Part shown: in pieces, positions 1 to 6,656 of the stretch
Layout: each line of letters begins with the position of its first letter
Numbering within the stretch: position 1 is the stretch's first letter
NCBI GenBank assembly: GCA_903907305.1
Contig: CAIVNT010000658.1
Location: 1 to 15,439, forward strand
Direction: 5' to 3'
DNA from: an uncultured Ignavibacteriota bacterium
GTDB lineage: Bacteria; Bacteroidota; Ignavibacteria; UBA10030; UBA8401
Length of the DNA stretch: 15,439 bases
Translations under genes and position numbers: made by a program
Notes under the pieces: generated by a model
The model's database searches: none
Seen by the model: the letters and a program-made list of their open reading frames with translations, nothing else
What the model was told of the DNA's origin: nothing

Positions 1-59
1 AACAAAAGGGGAAGTTGTCGCCGTTCAATAAAGGATAAAATAGTCTGAAATCCAGAATC

Positions 60-65
60 TATAAT
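60..65 (+). promoter_or_regulatory. possible -10 box upstream of the sigma-54 activator gene
   Basis: A perfect TATAAT hexamer lies 34 bases before the ATG at 100. This would fit a transcription start near 72 and a short leader. I see no convincing -35 box at the normal distance, so this is a weak call based on one motif. The rest of 1-99 shows no gene that I can support. Confidence 0.25.
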
Positions 66-99
66 TGCTTTTATTAGCTGAGCTCCCTACATTCTCCAC

Positions 100-1068
100 A
101 TGAATCCAACGTTCACACTTTCACTCATTGCTCAAAGTCCGGTGATGCAGGAACTCCTGAATCAGGTGGACATAGCAGCCGGATCAGATTCATCTATGCT
201 TCTTGTCGGGGAGACGGGTGTCGGCAAAGAATTGTTTGCGGAATATATCCACAAAAAGAGTGACCGCATTCAGATGCCGTTCGTCAAAGTGGGATTGGCC
301 TCGCTTCCTGCAGAGCTTCTCGAGAGTGAACTCTTCGGACATGAGAAAGGTGCATACACCGGTGCGGGTGCGGAGAAGAAAGGTTTGTTCGAACTTGCTG
401 AAGGAGGGAGTATCTTTCTCGACGATATCGATGATTTCCCGATCCACCTTCAGTCAAAACTCCTTCGCGTTCTCGAATCCCGTGAACTGATGCGTGTGGG
501 AGGGACTGCTTCGATTCCCGTAAATGTACGTGTGATTTGTGCGTCAAAGATCGATCTGAAACTGCTTGTCGATAAAAATCTCTTCCGTTCTGACCTCTAT
601 TATAGGATCAATGTTGTTCCGGTGAACATACCGCCGCTCCGCGCCCGCCGGGAAGATATTCCGTTGCTCGTCCATCATTTCCTGCGTCGATTCATAACGG
701 ACAGGATAGTGGAAGTTGTACCGGAAGCGATGCATATTTTGGAGTCCTATGACTGGCCGGGGAATATCAGGGAACTCCGCAATGTCGTCCAGCGTATGGC
801 GATCTTTGCGAACGGATCGATCACGCCGAAGAGCCTGCCGACGGAGATCCATTCTGCAGGAACGCTCGAATCCATCATGAAAGCATGCAACCGGTGCCTT
901 GTGGAAGAGAAGATGACCTTCGACGAAGTTGTAAACTGTTTGGAGATGAATCTTGTAAAACAGGCACTCCTGAAAGCCGAGGGGAACAGGAGCCAGGCGG
1001 CGAAAGCTCTCAACCTCAGTCCTTCAACATTCCGCGATAAATTGAAAAAATTCAACCTCGAAGATTGA
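100..1068 (+). CDS. sigma-54-dependent transcriptional activator lacking a receiver domain (AAA+ plus Fis-type HTH)
   Basis: This bacterial enhancer-binding protein should use ATP to remodel the closed complex of sigma-54 RNA polymerase. Visible in its 322 residues are Walker A GETGVGKE (37-44), the sigma-54-contacting loop GAYTGA (84-89, Tyr for the usual Phe), the Walker B region FLDD (106-109), arginine-finger region FRSDLYYRI, sensor II region WPGNIREL, and a C-terminal Fis-type helix-turn-helix (about 296-320). There is no N-terminal response-regulator, GAF or PAS domain. An in-frame TGA at 79-81 rules out a simple upstream extension. The layout and length resemble PspF (about 325 residues). 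Two odd points are Asp109 where the family normally has the catalytic Walker B Glu, and ASK in sensor I where ATN is usual. A CNRC pair (263-266) sits before the HTH. There is no clear Shine-Dalgarno. A sigma-54 promoter about 150 bases downstream, ahead of the hydrogenase genes, makes these its likely target (inference). Confidence 0.93.
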   Translation: MNPTFTLSLIAQSPVMQELLNQVDIAAGSDSSMLLVGETGVGKELFAEYIHKKSDRIQMPFVKVGLASLPAELLESELFGHEKGAYTGAGAEKKGLFELAEGGSIFLDDIDDFPIHLQSKLLRVLESRELMRVGGTASIPVNVRVICASKIDLKLLVDKNLFRSDLYYRINVVPVNIPPLRARREDIPLLVHHFLRRFITDRIVEVVPEAMHILESYDWPGNIRELRNVVQRMAIFANGSITPKSLPTEIHSAGTLESIMKACNRCLVEEKMTFDEVVNCLEMNLVKQALLKAEGNRSQAAKALNLSPSTFRDKLKKFNLED

Positions 1069-1130
1069 TCTTCGTTCCGTCTTCCGTGAACTTATTATAG
1101 TAATACAATCACTCCGTTTTGCGGGACTCA

Positions 1131-1164
1131 CGGGATTCCGTTATTCAAAGCGCGGAATTCCGTT
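1131..1164 (+). promoter_or_regulatory. putative enhancer (upstream activator sites) for the hydrogenase promoter
   Basis: Two near-identical 12-mers, CGGGATTCCGTT (1131-1142) and CGGAATTCCGTT (1153-1164), start 22 bases apart, about two helical turns. The second contains a perfect 10-bp palindrome (1153-1162). A further CTCCGTTTTG lies at 1112-1121, placing CCGTT cores at 1114, 1138 and 1160. The set lies about 50-100 bases upstream of the -24 element, where sigma-54 activators usually bind. Binding by the protein encoded at 100-1068 is inference. Confidence 0.45.
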
Positions 1165-1213
1165 TTGGTATTTTTCGTACCGCCTAAAATTCCTGAAATA
1201 CCCAATTTCTGCG

Positions 1214-1229
1214 TGGCATAATCCTTGCA
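1214..1229 (+). promoter_or_regulatory. sigma-54 (RpoN) -24/-12 promoter of the hydrogenase operon
   Basis: The sequence TGGCATAATCCTTGCA closely matches the sigma-54 consensus TGGCACG-N4-TTGCW. The invariant GG (1215-1216) and GC (1227-1228) are separated by exactly 10 bases. The predicted transcription start is near 1240. The promoter faces the small ORF at 1248 and the hydrogenase genes, and lies downstream of a sigma-54 activator gene, so the context agrees with the motif. Confidence 0.85.
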
Positions 1230-1247
1230 CTGTCCCCGTGTAACATT

Positions 1248-1475
1248 ATGCCCATTTCTATTACAGACCATATCCGTCAATTATCAGCCGATGTTGAGAT
1301 CGTTGGCGTCCTTCAGAAGAATGACATCCCCGTTACGACGCTGCTTGTCCGTCCGTTCACAATCGATGTGGATACCATTCCCGATTCCCATCTTGGGGAT
1401 AAAGGAACCATGAAAATTTCATATACAATCAATTCTATCAAGTTCAATCAAATGTCAGGAGGCAGAAATGAATAG
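1248..1475 (+). CDS. uncharacterised 75-residue protein, first ORF after the sigma-54 promoter
   Basis: I do not recognise this protein. It has no cysteine, no signal peptide and no membrane segment, and its alternating hydrophobic pattern (VEIVGVL, TTLLVRPFTIDV) suggests a small beta-rich fold. Support for a real gene is positional and compositional: it is open from just after the predicted transcription start, its codons resemble the neighbours' (many C-ending, few rare), and its end overlaps the hydrogenase small-subunit start by 8 bases, suggesting translational coupling. Against it, no Shine-Dalgarno precedes the ATG at 1248, and the predicted leader would be only about 8 bases. The only later in-frame ATG that leaves more than a few residues is at 1410, giving 21 residues. 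It could instead be an untranslated leader carrying a chance frame. Confidence 0.5.
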   Translation: MPISITDHIRQLSADVEIVGVLQKNDIPVTTLLVRPFTIDVDTIPDSHLGDKGTMKISYTINSIKFNQMSGGRNE

Positions 1476-2592
1476 TTCTCCACTCACTCTATGGGAACAG
1501 GCTCAGTCGCAGGGCGTATCCCGGCGGGATTTTATCCGGTATTGCTCATGGCTTGCCGCAGCAGCCGGTGTTGAAGCGTCGGCCATCGGTCAAGTGGTTC
1601 ACGCAATGGAAAATAAACCTCGCATTCCCGTGCTGTGGCTCCATTTCCAGGAATGCACATGCTGTAGTGAATCATTCATCCGCTCCTCGCATCCTGTCGT
1701 TTCTGATATTGTGCTGGATAAGATATCGCTCGATTATTCCGAGACGTTGATGGCTGCAGCGGGATTCCAGGCGGAGAAATCGCTTCATGATACGATGAAA
1801 AAATATAAAGGTGAGTATCTGATGTGTGTGGAAGGCTCGATCCCAACCGGTGAAGACGGAGCATACTGCTGTATCGGCGGAAAGTCCGCAGTGGATATCG
1901 TGAAGGAAGTTGCCGCAGATGCAAAAGCGATCATTGCGTGGGGAAACTGTGCAACGCATGGCTGCGTTCAGGCAGCCAAACCGAATCCGACCACGGCGAC
2001 GCCGGTACACAAGATCATTTCGGGAAAACCGATCATCAATGTTCCAGGATGTCCTCCCATTGCCGAAGTTATGGCAGGAACGATCGTTCATCTGCTCGCG
2101 TTCGACCGCATTCCGCAGCTCGACAGTCTCGGCAGACCGAAAGCATTCTATTCCCGCAGGATCCATGATACCTGCTATCGCCGTCCGAACTATGACGCAG
2201 GCCTGTTCGTGGAATCGTTCGACGATGAGAACGCGCGAAAAGGATATTGTCTCTATAAGATGGGCTGCCGCGGTCCCGTCACCTACAATGCATGTGCAGT
2301 GACGAAATGGAATGGCGGAACAAGTTATCCGATCCAGTCCGGTCACGGTTGTATCGGATGCAGCGAAAAGGATTTCTGGGACAACGGTCCATTCTATCAG
2401 CATCTTGCTTCGTTCCCGGGATTCGGTATCGAGACCACCGCGGACAATATCGGCGTAGCCGTCGGTGTTGCAACGGCGGTCGGTATCACTGCTCATGCGG
2501 TTTCAACGAATCTTCGCAAAGGAAAACAGATCAAGGCGGAGATCGCCAGTAGCGAAGAAAAAGAAGTTTCATCCAATAAGAGAGGTGCGTAA
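1468..2592 (+). CDS. hyaA: [NiFe] hydrogenase (group 1, oxygen-tolerant type) small subunit
   Basis: This electron-transferring subunit of a periplasm-facing uptake hydrogenase passes electrons from H2 through three Fe-S clusters. A twin-arginine signal, SRRDFIR (18-24), is followed by a hydrophobic stretch and a VHA-MEN cleavage-like site near residue 46. Proximal-cluster cysteines are Cys63, Cys65 and Cys66 (ECTCCSES), Cys161 and Cys166 (GNCATHGC) and Cys195 (PGCPP). This six-cysteine set matches the [4Fe-3S] cluster of E. coli Hyd-1 at a constant offset of 46. The distal cluster is His233, Cys236, Cys261 and Cys267; the medial cluster is Cys276, Cys295 and Cys298. A hydrophobic helix (about 328-345) near the C-terminus can anchor it in the membrane. 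The length of 374 residues is normal. AGGAGG at 1457-1462 fixes the start at 1468. Its stop overlaps the large-subunit start by one base (TAATG). Confidence 0.97.
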   Translation: MNSSPLTLWEQAQSQGVSRRDFIRYCSWLAAAAGVEASAIGQVVHAMENKPRIPVLWLHFQECTCCSESFIRSSHPVVSDIVLDKISLDYSETLMAAAGFQAEKSLHDTMKKYKGEYLMCVEGSIPTGEDGAYCCIGGKSAVDIVKEVAADAKAIIAWGNCATHGCVQAAKPNPTTATPVHKIISGKPIINVPGCPPIAEVMAGTIVHLLAFDRIPQLDSLGRPKAFYSRRIHDTCYRRPNYDAGLFVESFDDENARKGYCLYKMGCRGPVTYNACAVTKWNGGTSYPIQSGHGCIGCSEKDFWDNGPFYQHLASFPGFGIETTADNIGVAVGVATAVGITAHAVSTNLRKGKQIKAEIASSEEKEVSSNKRGA

Positions 2593-4310
2593 TGGCCAAT
2601 AGAATTGTTGTCGATCCGATCACCCGAATTGAAGGTCACCTTCGCATAGAAGCTGAGATCAAAGATGGAAAAATTGTCGATGCATACAGTGCCGGTACAA
2701 TGGTCCGCGGCATAGAACTGATCCTGAAAGGCCGCGATCCGCGTGACGCATGGGCATTCACCGAACGAGTTTGCGGCGTCTGCACCACTGTTCACGCGCT
2801 CGCTTCTGTCCGCGCCGTTGAAGATTCTCTCGGCATCGTTGTCCCGCCGAATGCGGAACTGATCCGCAATCTGATGTTCGCAACGCTGTATCTTCAGGAT
2901 CATGTCGTCCACTTCTATCATCTGCACGCCCTCGATTGGGTGGATGTGGTCAGCGCACTGAAAGCCGATCCGAAAAAGACGTCGGAACTCGCACAAACGA
3001 TTTCGAGATGGCCGAAAAGTTCCCCGAAGTATTTCGCCGACGTTCAGAATAGAGTGAAGGTGCTCGTGGAGAGCGGTCAGCTCGGTATCTTTGCGAATGG
3101 GTATTGGGGACATGCTGCATATAAACTCCCGGCTGAAGCGAATCTGATGGGAGTAGCACATTATCTTGAAGCGCTGGAATGGCAGAAAGAGATCGTGAAA
3201 ATCCACGCCATCTTCGGCGGAAAAAATCCGCATCCGAATTATCTGGTCGGCGGTGTTCCGTGTTCCATCAATATCGATGAAGTGAATTCCATCAATGCAG
3301 AACGTCTCGCATATGTCGGCACATTGCTCGATCAAGCATTCGAATTTGTCAATCAAGTGTACATTCCGGACCTTCTCGCAGTCGCTTCATTCTATAAGGA
3401 TTGGGGCGCCATCGGAGGTGGAATTTCGAACTATCTTTCATACGGTGATCTGCCGATGAACGGATATGCCGACGTCGCGAATTTCAAGATCCCGCGCGGC
3501 GCTATCCTCAACCGAGATCTTTCCAGGGTCCACGAAGTTGACGGAAAGAATCATGAAGAGATCCAGGAATTTGTGAAACACTCATGGTACGAATATGAGG
3601 GGGGTGATGAGGTAGCCAAACATCCGTGGGAAGGCGAAACGAAACTGAAATACACAGGACCGAAGCCGCCGTATCAACATCTGAATGTTGAAGAGAAATA
3701 CAGTTGGCTCAAGACACCGCGGTGGAAAGGTCACGCAATGGAAGTGGGACCGCTTGCCCGTACGCTCGTTGCGTATGCTTCCGGAAGGAAGGATGTTATT
3801 GAAGAAGTGAACGGTGTACTGAAAGCACTCGATGTACCGGTGGCAGCATTATTCTCAACACTCGGACGCACTGCAGCACGCGGTATCGAAACGAAACTCG
3901 TCGCAACTTGGGCGAAAGAATTCTACCAGCAGCTTCTCACCAACATCAAGAACGGCGATTCCCGAATGTTCGTGAAGGATATGTGGGAACCGTCATCGTG
4001 GCCGTCCGAAGCAAAAGGTGTCGGACTCACCGAAGCACCGCGCGGCGCACTGGCGCATTGGATCGTCATCAAGGATAAGAAGATCGAGAACTATCAGTTA
4101 GTCGTTCCTACAACGTGGAATGCGTCGCCTCGCGATCCGAGCGGTCAGCGTTCTGCGTTCGAAGCGGCGCTCATCGGAACTCCGATCAATAATCCGGACC
4201 AGCCGCTGGAGATCCTGCGGACTATCCATTCGTTCGATCCGTGTCTTGCCTGCGCTGTTCATCTCTATGATGAAAAAGGCCGGTATGTTCATCAGCTGAA
4301 TACATTCTAA
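2592..4310 (+). CDS. hyaB: [NiFe] hydrogenase (group 1) large, catalytic subunit precursor
   Basis: This subunit holds the Ni-Fe(CN)2CO active site that splits H2. The N-terminus shows the family signature DPITRIEGH (8-16). The first metal-binding pair is Cys61 and Cys64 in RVCGVC, with His68 nearby. The second is Cys551 and Cys554 in DPCLACAVH at the C-terminus. A 15-residue tail follows His557; in this family it is removed by the maturation endopeptidase after nickel insertion, and the matching protease is encoded at 5241. The length of 572 residues is typical. There is no signal peptide, as expected for a subunit exported as a complex on the Tat signal of its partner. Translation is probably coupled to hyaA through the TAATG junction. 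Confidence 0.97.
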   Translation: MANRIVVDPITRIEGHLRIEAEIKDGKIVDAYSAGTMVRGIELILKGRDPRDAWAFTERVCGVCTTVHALASVRAVEDSLGIVVPPNAELIRNLMFATLYLQDHVVHFYHLHALDWVDVVSALKADPKKTSELAQTISRWPKSSPKYFADVQNRVKVLVESGQLGIFANGYWGHAAYKLPAEANLMGVAHYLEALEWQKEIVKIHAIFGGKNPHPNYLVGGVPCSINIDEVNSINAERLAYVGTLLDQAFEFVNQVYIPDLLAVASFYKDWGAIGGGISNYLSYGDLPMNGYADVANFKIPRGAILNRDLSRVHEVDGKNHEEIQEFVKHSWYEYEGGDEVAKHPWEGETKLKYTGPKPPYQHLNVEEKYSWLKTPRWKGHAMEVGPLARTLVAYASGRKDVIEEVNGVLKALDVPVAALFSTLGRTAARGIETKLVATWAKEFYQQLLTNIKNGDSRMFVKDMWEPSSWPSEAKGVGLTEAPRGALAHWIVIKDKKIENYQLVVPTTWNASPRDPSGQRSAFEAALIGTPINNPDQPLEILRTIHSFDPCLACAVHLYDEKGRYVHQLNTF

Positions 4311-4320
4311 GGAGACGCGT

Positions 4321-5001
4321 ATGGAAAATACATTGATTCAACGTGTCTATGTCTGGCAGCTGCCGGTGCGGTTGTACCATTGGGTGAATGCACTCGCATT
4401 GTTCCTGCTCGCATGCACCGGTTATCTTATTGGACATCCGTTCGCGATACAAAGCGGAACGGAAGCATACGATAATTACTGGTTCGGAACGGTTCGCTTC
4501 ATCCATTTCGTTTCGGCATTTTTCTTTTTCTTCAATTTCTTGGGGCGTATTTACTGGGGATTCGTCGGCAACAAGTATGCCCGATGGGAGAATTTCATCC
4601 CTACCAAGAAGGCACAGTTCGAGGAGATCAAGGATGTGCTGAAAGTGGATGTCCTGCAGTCGTCTGTGAAACCGCTCGAGTCCATCGGCCACAACAGTCT
4701 GGCGGGTGTGTCATACTTCCTGTCGTTCCTGGCGTTCTTGTTCCAGTGCGTGACGGGCTTCGGAATGTACTCCGCAATGAGTACGTCCATGCTCCCAAAG
4801 ATGTTCGCATGGATCGTTCCGATGATGGGGGGCGATTTTGCCGTTCGTCAGTGGCACCATGTGATGATGTGGTTCTTTGTCATCTTTTCGATGATCCATG
4901 TCTATCTCGTCTTTTACCACGATTATGTGGAAGGTCGCGGAATCATATCTTCGATGGCTGGCGGATGGAAGTTCATCGAGAAGGACCATCACAAAAAATG
5001 A
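4321..5001 (+). CDS. hyaC: Ni/Fe-hydrogenase b-type cytochrome subunit
   Basis: This di-heme membrane cytochrome b accepts electrons from the small subunit and passes them to the quinone pool. Four hydrophobic segments are visible in 226 residues, roughly at 22-42, 55-80, 125-150 and 180-203. Candidate heme-ligand histidines lie in RLYHW (His20), RFIHF (His62), QWHH (179-180) and the SMIHVYLVFYHD stretch (His193, His200), as expected for HyaC/HupC. It starts 10 bases after the hyaB stop, with a GGAG site at 4311-4314, so it is the last gene of the tight three-gene structural unit. A terminator begins 27 bases after its stop. Confidence 0.95.
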   Translation: MENTLIQRVYVWQLPVRLYHWVNALALFLLACTGYLIGHPFAIQSGTEAYDNYWFGTVRFIHFVSAFFFFFNFLGRIYWGFVGNKYARWENFIPTKKAQFEEIKDVLKVDVLQSSVKPLESIGHNSLAGVSYFLSFLAFLFQCVTGFGMYSAMSTSMLPKMFAWIVPMMGGDFAVRQWHHVMMWFFVIFSMIHVYLVFYHDYVEGRGIISSMAGGWKFIEKDHHKK

Positions 5002-5027
5002 TCTAACCATTTCGGATGGTGTAATTC

Positions 5028-5063
5028 AACGGCGGGCGAAATAGGTCCGCCGTTATTATTTTT
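5028..5063 (+). terminator. intrinsic terminator of the hydrogenase structural operon
   Basis: A perfect 8-bp stem, AACGGCGG (5028-5035) with CCGCCGTT (5047-5054), closes an 11-base loop. It is followed by the T-rich tail ATTATTTTT. It lies just after hyaC and separates it from hyaD. The remaining 5064-5240 shows no promoter that I can support. Confidence 0.85.
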
Positions 5064-5240
5064 CCCGGAAAAATACATTGTTTAAGTGATCCGGTGAATT
5101 GATTGATAATGAATCGAAATTTCTGTACATCAATATGGATGTCAGCGGAAAGAATTTCTGCACTACGGTAATCTTTCTGTCAGTCATATCATTGATCGAC
5201 CGACAGACGGTATTCACTACTTATAACGAAAGATAACTCA

Positions 5241-5708
5241 ATGATCCAATCAAAACCGATCATGGTCCTCGGTATCGGAAATTTTCTCATGGGGGACGAG
5301 GGGATCGGCGTTCACGCCATTGAAGCCCTGAGCAAAGAACAGTTCCCGGAGTATGTTCAACTGATGGACGGGGGGACAGGCGGATTCCATCTGCTCGGAT
5401 TCTTCCATGAGAATGATCCCCTCATCATCATCGACGCTACCATTGACGATGAACCGGTGGGGACAGTGCGTGTGATCGAACCGAGATTTGCGAATGATTT
5501 TCCCCGGACCCTCTCCGCGCATGATATCGGCCTTCGCGATCTGATCGAGACCGCGGTTCTCTCCGCACCATTGCCGAAGATCTATCTCATCGTCATCTCC
5601 ATCCACGAGATCCGCTCCATGGTAATGGATCTCTCGCCGCAGATCGAAGCGACCCTTCCGGTGATCGTCTCCAAAGTACAAGAGATCACCGCCAAACATT
5701 CACGGTAG
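5241..5708 (+). CDS. hyaD: hydrogenase maturation endopeptidase (HyaD/HybD family)
   Basis: This cytoplasmic protease removes the C-terminal tail of the large subunit after nickel insertion. The N-terminal signature GIGNFLMGDEGIGVH (11-25) is diagnostic. Glu20, Asp65 (IIIDA) and His94 (SAHDIGL) line up in order and spacing with the nickel-sensing Glu16, Asp62 and His93 of E. coli HybD. The length of 155 residues is normal. The likely substrate is the hyaB product, whose tail follows His557. Unlike many relatives it is not fused to the structural operon: 239 bases with a terminator lie between, so it needs read-through or its own promoter, which I could not identify. The start at 5241 has only a weak ribosome site (GAAAG about 10 bases upstream); an ATG at 5262 is a possible alternative. 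Confidence 0.93.
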   Translation: MIQSKPIMVLGIGNFLMGDEGIGVHAIEALSKEQFPEYVQLMDGGTGGFHLLGFFHENDPLIIIDATIDDEPVGTVRVIEPRFANDFPRTLSAHDIGLRDLIETAVLSAPLPKIYLIVISIHEIRSMVMDLSPQIEATLPVIVSKVQEITAKHSR

Positions 5709-5874
5709 TGTTCTGCGGTAACAAATGTGTGTCGAATTCTTCTAAACCGCTGATCCGGACTGGCCCGCCAAACCGCCAAAAAAGACTGCGGTCAAGAAGG
5801 TGAAGCACGGCGGGTAAACGTCCGGACCTACAATTTGTATCCGTGCAAATCTTCTGTTTCCGTTTTTTACCCTG

Positions 5875-5894
5875 CCCGACGTCTCTGTGTCGGG
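5875..5894. repeat. short inverted repeat within the REP-like cluster
   Basis: CCCGAC (5875-5880) pairs with GTCGGG (5889-5894) across an 8-base loop. It lies between the two copies of the 29-bp repeat. There is no T tract on either side, so I do not call it a terminator. Confidence 0.45.
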
Positions 5895-5954
5895 TAAACT
5901 GTCCACCAATACATTTATTCTCTGTGTTCTCTGTGGCAAATGCCCTTTAATCAC

Positions 5955-5978
5955 AGGTCCGAGCTAACGCTCGGACCT
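5955..5978. repeat. perfect 10-bp hairpin, REP-like palindrome
   Basis: AGGTCCGAGC (5955-5964) and GCTCGGACCT (5969-5978) form a perfect 10-bp stem with a TAAC loop. The right arm runs into the second copy of the 29-bp repeat. The form resembles REP or small non-autonomous elements. No T tract follows. Confidence 0.7.
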
Positions 5979-6047
5979 ACATTTCTTATCCGTGCATATC
6001 CGCCCGATCCGTCGAATCCGTGTTCTATTGCATTAATGTGAGCGGGA

Positions 6048-6083
6048 TTTAAAACGAACAACGGCGGAAACTACTCCGCCGTT
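6048..6083 (-). terminator. intrinsic terminator of the minus-strand lipoprotein gene
   Basis: A perfect 8-bp stem (6060-6067 with 6076-6083) uses the same arms, AACGGCGG and CCGCCGTT, as the terminator after hyaC, with an 8-base loop. Read on the minus strand it lies 27 bases after the stop at 6111 and is followed by GTTCGTTTT, a modest T tract. On the plus strand no T run follows. Confidence 0.65.
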
Positions 6084-6110
6084 GCTGTGGAAACTGCTCT
6101 ATATTAAGTA

Positions 6111-6494
6111 TTAAACGTTCGGCACTTCTCGACCCATCATCTTATAGATATCGATGATCTGCTGTGCATTTTCCTTCGCATCCTTATTCTCAGGATCGAG
6201 CTTCAGTGCTTCGCGGTATTGATGAAGCGCGCTCGGATACTTCACTTTCGGAGCGAGCGAATCATTGAACAAATAAAAATGCCCGAATTTCACATGGGCT
6301 GTGATCAATGACTGTTTTAATGCCGGATCGTTCGGGCTCTTTTTGGCGATCTCGTCGAGGGCTTTGATCCCTTCTTCATATTGTCCTGTGTTCACCAAGG
6401 CATTGGCATGGTTCAGTTTTTCCGCATCGGCCTTCGGTTCCGTGCATCCCATCATCATTGCAACAACAACCGCCGCAAATAGTGTAAATTTCAT
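6111..6494 (-). CDS. small TPR-containing lipoprotein
   Basis: This is a 127-residue predicted lipoprotein. I place the start at 6494 because AAAGGATG lies 8 bases upstream and because this start gives a classic signal: MKFTLF, a hydrophobic core, then MMGC with Cys17 as the lipidated residue. A longer reading from 6560 would bury that signal. The mature part has two TPR-like helical pairs, one around GQYEEGIKALDEIAKKSPND and one around ALHQYREALKLDPEN. It is probably anchored in the outer or inner membrane as a protein-binding scaffold. It is transcribed away from the moxR/bat operon and has its own terminator. The specific function is unknown. TPR proteins are also a theme of the adjacent operon (BatC, BatE), but a link is speculative. 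Confidence 0.82.
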   Translation of the reverse strand: MKFTLFAAVVVAMMMGCTEPKADAEKLNHANALVNTGQYEEGIKALDEIAKKSPNDPALKQSLITAHVKFGHFYLFNDSLAPKVKYPSALHQYREALKLDPENKDAKENAQQIIDIYKMMGREVPNV

Positions 6495-6656
6495 TCTGGT
6501 ATCATCCTTTCTGTTCTCAAAAATCTGACAATTCATACAATTGTACGAAAGATTCGTCAAAAATACACTAATCTTTCTTCTTTTTTACCGGAACATTTTT
6601 TATTTTACTGCCGTCTAAACTGTCGATTACAGCAAGTTGCATCAATATAAATAAAA

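Larger units (their letters stand above)
5814..6000. repeat. REP-like intergenic repeat cluster with a duplicated 29-bp sequence
   Basis: Two copies of a 29-bp sequence beginning CGGACCTACA lie at 5823-5851 and 5972-6000 and match at 25 of 29 positions. The bases before them (GTAAACGTC and GCTAACGCT) are also alike. CGGGTAAAC followed by GTCC occurs at 5812-5824 and, with one extra T, near 5891-5904. Phrases such as TCTCTGTGTTCTCTGTGGCAAA recall dispersed non-coding repeats seen in many bacterial genomes. No gene is supported in 5709-6110; this cluster, its hairpins and the terminator at 6048-6083 are what the stretch holds. Confidence 0.6.

Noticed and set aside
1225..1413. Alternative 62-codon frame after the sigma-54 promoter
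   Set aside because: Its ATG lies upstream of the predicted transcription start and overlaps the promoter itself; the frame at 1248 has better codon use and the coupled end.
1672..2496. Open frame of 274 codons on the minus strand
   Set aside because: It lies wholly within hyaA, whose identity is certain from conserved cysteines, and its translation shows no family motif.
2493..3356. Open frame of 287 codons on the minus strand
   Set aside because: It is antisense to hyaB and a by-product of its codon bias; no recognisable domain.
4584..5006. Open frame of 140 codons on the plus strand
   Set aside because: It overlaps hyaC in another frame and its translation lacks the membrane pattern or any known domain.
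5147..5161. Possible sigma-54 promoter for hyaD (GG...GC)
   Set aside because: The spacing between GG and GC is 11 bases rather than the required 10, and the flanking bases do not match the consensus.
5742..5954. Open frame of 70 codons on the minus strand in the repeat region
   Set aside because: It is made of repeat sequence (including parts of the 29-bp repeat and the CTGTG phrase), has no ribosome site and resembles no family.
5814..6000. CRISPR array
   Set aside because: Only two imperfect copies, 149 bases apart, with no regular spacer pattern and no cas genes.
6495..6560. Upstream extension of the minus-strand lipoprotein to 6560
   Set aside because: It would place 22 residues before a typical lipoprotein signal, and the start at 6494 has a good ribosome site.
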